From Burkholderiales bacterium (GTDB lineage Bacteria > Pseudomonadota > Gammaproteobacteria > Burkholderiales > SG8-39), in contig CAKKSJ010000357.1 in assembly GCA_919902965.1 (NCBI GenBank), positions 1-8,294 of the forward strand: a stretch of DNA of 8,294 bases, given 5' to 3'. The position numbers and the translations under genes were made by a program. Shown here piece by piece: positions 6,287 through 8,294 of this stretch (its first letter is position 1; each line of letters begins with the position of its first letter). The notes under the pieces were generated by a model. It ran no database searches and had not been told where the DNA came from. It saw nothing but the letters and a program-made list of their open reading frames with translations.

Positions 6287-7264
6287 ATGAAAGTGTTCAT
6301 AAGCTGGAGTGGCGAACGCAGTAAGGCACTCGCCCAAGCCCTTCACGATTGGATACCGCTTGTCCTTCACAATGTTGAGCCGTGGTTGTCTGAGGCCGAC
6401 ATCGAAGCAGGTGATCGCTGGGCCGAGGCTGTCGCCAAGGAACTTTCAGACTCCAATTTCGGCATTATCTGCGTGACACGCGAGAATGTAGGTTCGCCGT
6501 GGGTGCTTTTTGAGGCAGGGGCGCTCGCTAAGTCAATGCAAGGCAGCAAGGTGATTCCCTTACTCCTTGACTTGGATTTTCGTGACATAACGGGACCACT
6601 TGCGCAGTTCCAAGCGAAGAAATTGGAGAAAACGGGAATCAACGAAGTAGTCAACTCCATCAACCAGACTGCCAGCCACGCGGTTCCCGAATCACGGGCG
6701 AAACAGTTATTTGATGCCCTCTGGCCTGAGTTCGAAAAGAAAGTAGCATCGATTCCAAAGCAACCGACAGCAGCAAAACACACCCGACCGCAACACGAAA
6801 TTCTTGAGGAACTCGTCGCTAGTGTGCGTTCGCTTGACTCCCGTCTGCGCGAAGTCTCAGACGGCAACCCCGATTCAGTGCGACATCGACGAATGAAATT
6901 ACATCCTATGATGTTCCGTGAAATGGCTCACATGGTGGGCGGAGAACCGGGCAATCCAATCGGATTGCTTGTCTTAGCCAGCATGTTCCGCGCGGATATG
7001 CCTTGGCTGTACGAGCTTGCAATGGAAGCATACAGAGCATCAAACGCTGGTTTGCCGGAGGAAGCCGCGAGAGCCAAGCGCCAATTCAAACGCGCCGTCG
7101 ACGTCATGAGGCACGGTCCATACATGGAAGAAATGGGCGTTGACCCACACATGTTACATATGCTGATGCGGGAACTTGATCATCCAATGACGAGGGAACT
7201 ACCAGCCGAAGATACGCCAAAGACTGGACCAAAGCGGAAGAAAGCGGATCGAGAAGGCACCTAG
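6287..7264 (+). CDS. TIR-domain protein with uncharacterised C-terminal domain, probable NAD+-consuming defence effector
   Basis: The 325-residue protein starts with a TIR domain (about 1-130): first strand MKVFISWSGE, loop PWLSEADIEAGDRW, then the segment IICVTRENVGSPWVLFEAGALAKS. The W72-x-x-x-E76 motif matches the position of the catalytic glutamate of SARM1 and bacterial TIR NADases, so NAD+ cleavage or cyclic ADP-ribose production is likely. A short possible coiled coil (about 168-192) links it to a second domain (about 200-305) that I do not recognise. It is helical in appearance and methionine-rich, running from MKLHPMMFREMAHMV to MLHMLMRELDHPM, with a basic tail PKRKKADR. That domain may sense a trigger or drive oligomerisation. 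There is no signal peptide or membrane segment. AAGGAGA six bases before the ATG fixes the start. A RelA/SpoT-like gene follows on the same strand after 97 bases. GC looks lower than in glnE, suggesting acquisition. Bacterial TIR proteins commonly act in abortive anti-phage defence; a role here is inference. Confidence 0.88.
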   Translation: MKVFISWSGERSKALAQALHDWIPLVLHNVEPWLSEADIEAGDRWAEAVAKELSDSNFGIICVTRENVGSPWVLFEAGALAKSMQGSKVIPLLLDLDFRDITGPLAQFQAKKLEKTGINEVVNSINQTASHAVPESRAKQLFDALWPEFEKKVASIPKQPTAAKHTRPQHEILEELVASVRSLDSRLREVSDGNPDSVRHRRMKLHPMMFREMAHMVGGEPGNPIGLLVLASMFRADMPWLYELAMEAYRASNAGLPEEAARAKRQFKRAVDVMRHGPYMEEMGVDPHMLHMLMRELDHPMTRELPAEDTPKTGPKRKKADREGT

Positions 7265-7271
7265 GAATGCG

Positions 7272-7346
7272 ATGGAACACTACGTAGTAACGCGCGGCGA
7301 GATTCACCGCCAGCGTCATGCAGGATCATTTCTTTCTCAATCCTAG
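7272..7346 (+). CDS. Possible 24-residue peptide between TIR and RelA/SpoT genes
   Basis: This frame begins seven bases after the TIR stop with ATG and encodes MEHYVVTRGEIHRQRHAGSF plus LSQS before a TAG. AGGA at 7263-7266, overlapping the TIR stop, lies five bases before the ATG, a good spacing for ribosomes finishing the TIR gene. It is in the same frame as the RelA/SpoT-like gene, whose ATG follows 15 bases after the TAG. It could be a coupling leader peptide, an original N-terminal extension now cut off by an amber codon, or a chance frame. I recognise no family. Confidence 0.3.
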   Translation: MEHYVVTRGEIHRQRHAGSFLSQS

Positions 7347-7361
7347 CATCTCGAAATATCA

Positions 7362-8255
7362 ATGAAAAAAGACGTTCCCGGCGAGTTTCTCAACGAGTAC
7401 GAAGCGAAGCGCTCTTACCTTCAGGAAGCGTTGGACCAAATAACCTCCTTGCTCACACTCAGGCTCGGTCAACGCTCGGCACGCACAGGCATTCGCGGAA
7501 GAATCACCGACGCCCGGGTTAAGCGTCCAGGAAAGCTTTGGAGAAACGCAGCGAAGGCGGGATTGAGCGTTTCAGAGGCGTTCACACAAATCGAGGATCT
7601 AATTGGCATAAGGATCGTTTGTAACAATCTTTCAGATATTGAGCCTTTGGTAGAGATGATTCGCACAGAATGTTCAACTATCGCCGTCTCAGAGACCAAA
7701 GATTTGGTTTCGACGCCAGCCCAGACGGGGTACAGAGCAATCCATGTGAGGGCGGAAACGAGGGATCTGTATGCCCCCAGTCGGGCCGCGATCCCATGTG
7801 AAATTCAAATAAGGACTCTAGCTCAAGATACCTGGGCGAGGATTTCCCGTGCAGACCTCTACGGGAAGGATGTGCCTGCGACCTTAGGAAAACTCGCTAT
7901 GGCGCTTTCGACCCAATTGTCCGCCATCGACGAGATCGGGCAGCTTATAAGAGATGAACTCAATCAGTGTCCACTAGTTGCGGAGAAGATCGCGGATTCA
8001 GATCACGTTACTCCGCAGAGACTCGCCTTATTGTACAAGGACATATATCGAGAAGATCTCTTCGAGTGGAGTTTGATTGATTGGGTTCGGTACCTGGACG
8101 AAGCGGAAGTTGATACTGTCGGCGAGGTCCGGACTTTGTTGGGTGATGCAAAAATTAGAGGGAGCCTGGATAAAGTTTCCATGCGGATACGAGGATTCCC
8201 ATTGGAGAACTCCGAATGGGCCGGTTACAGTGCTCTAGTCGCTAGGGCCTGTTGA
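7362..8255 (+). CDS. Stand-alone RelA/SpoT-domain nucleotide pyrophosphokinase, possible toxic small alarmone synthetase
   Basis: The 297-residue protein contains a RelA/SpoT synthetase domain (about 15-170) without the HD hydrolase, TGS or ACT domains of long RelA/SpoT enzymes. Visible motifs are the basic ATP-binding stretch ARVKRPGKLWRNAAKAG (51-67), EDLIGIRIVC with the metal-binding D79, GYRAIH (123-128), and CEIQIRTLAQDTW with the catalytic-type E147. The histidine usually found in the following WA-x-x-x-H is R163 here. Transfer of pyrophosphate from ATP to a nucleotide or tRNA is thus expected, but the acceptor cannot be told from sequence. Residues 171-297 are an unrecognised extension, possibly a sensor or a fused antitoxin as in CapRel-type proteins. 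No ribosome binding site precedes the ATG, and an in-frame TAG at 7344-7346 rules out a longer form. Being next to the TIR gene suggests a joint defence or toxin role; a stress-response alarmone synthetase is the alternative. Confidence 0.85.
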   Translation: MKKDVPGEFLNEYEAKRSYLQEALDQITSLLTLRLGQRSARTGIRGRITDARVKRPGKLWRNAAKAGLSVSEAFTQIEDLIGIRIVCNNLSDIEPLVEMIRTECSTIAVSETKDLVSTPAQTGYRAIHVRAETRDLYAPSRAAIPCEIQIRTLAQDTWARISRADLYGKDVPATLGKLAMALSTQLSAIDEIGQLIRDELNQCPLVAEKIADSDHVTPQRLALLYKDIYREDLFEWSLIDWVRYLDEAEVDTVGEVRTLLGDAKIRGSLDKVSMRIRGFPLENSEWAGYSALVARAC

Positions 8256-8294
8256 CATTCAATATTTTATGGATGGGGCTGTTAACTTAGCCGG

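Noticed and set aside
6131..6370. 79-codon - strand frame upstream of and antisense to the TIR start
   Set aside because: It overlaps the TIR N-terminus and has no recognisable motif. Kept only as an unlikely alternative for the 6109-6286 gap.
1..8294. CRISPR arrays, tRNA or rRNA genes, transposase or integrase genes
   Set aside because: I looked for regularly spaced repeats, cloverleaf-like stretches and mobile-element proteins and found none in the window.

Overview
This window looks like a stretch of a high-GC proteobacterial chromosome, most probably betaproteobacterial. That is inferred from the style of GlnE and oxalyl-CoA decarboxylase; no rRNA or other firm taxonomic marker is present. 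It holds seven genes supported by sequence, two small ORFs and several regulatory palindromes.

The left part (about 1-5055) is metabolic and on the + strand. After a 331-base region with GC-rich palindromes comes a complete glnE (332-3100), the bifunctional adenylyltransferase/deadenylase that tunes glutamine synthetase. It is followed by a 215-base intergenic region and a complete oxc (3316-5055), a thiamine-diphosphate-dependent oxalyl-CoA decarboxylase. The oxc leader has a perfect 16-bp palindrome of FNR/CRP-family type, placed at about the class II distance from a possible -10 box. The usual partner, formyl-CoA transferase (frc), is not in the window.

The middle part (5072-6108) is a toxin-antitoxin cluster on the - strand, convergent with oxc across a shared hairpin. 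It reads higB toxin, then higA antitoxin, then a HicB-type antitoxin with no HicA toxin. The promoter in front of higB is clear (TTGACG, 16 bp, TACAAT) and has a perfect inverted repeat in its spacer and -10, the expected place for HigA autorepression. The predicted transcription start falls on the GTG start codon, so the mRNA may be leaderless.

The right part (6287-8255) is on the + strand and looks lower in GC, consistent with horizontally acquired defence genes. It encodes a TIR-domain protein with an intact W-x-x-x-E motif and an unrecognised C-terminal domain. Next come a 24-codon ORF with its own ribosome binding site and a stand-alone RelA/SpoT-type nucleotide synthetase with an unrecognised C-terminal extension. 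A TIR NADase-like protein beside an alarmone synthetase-like protein is the most interesting candidate here: either a signal-and-effector anti-phage pair or a toxic small alarmone synthetase (toxSAS) locus beside a TIR effector. The link between the two is inference from adjacency.
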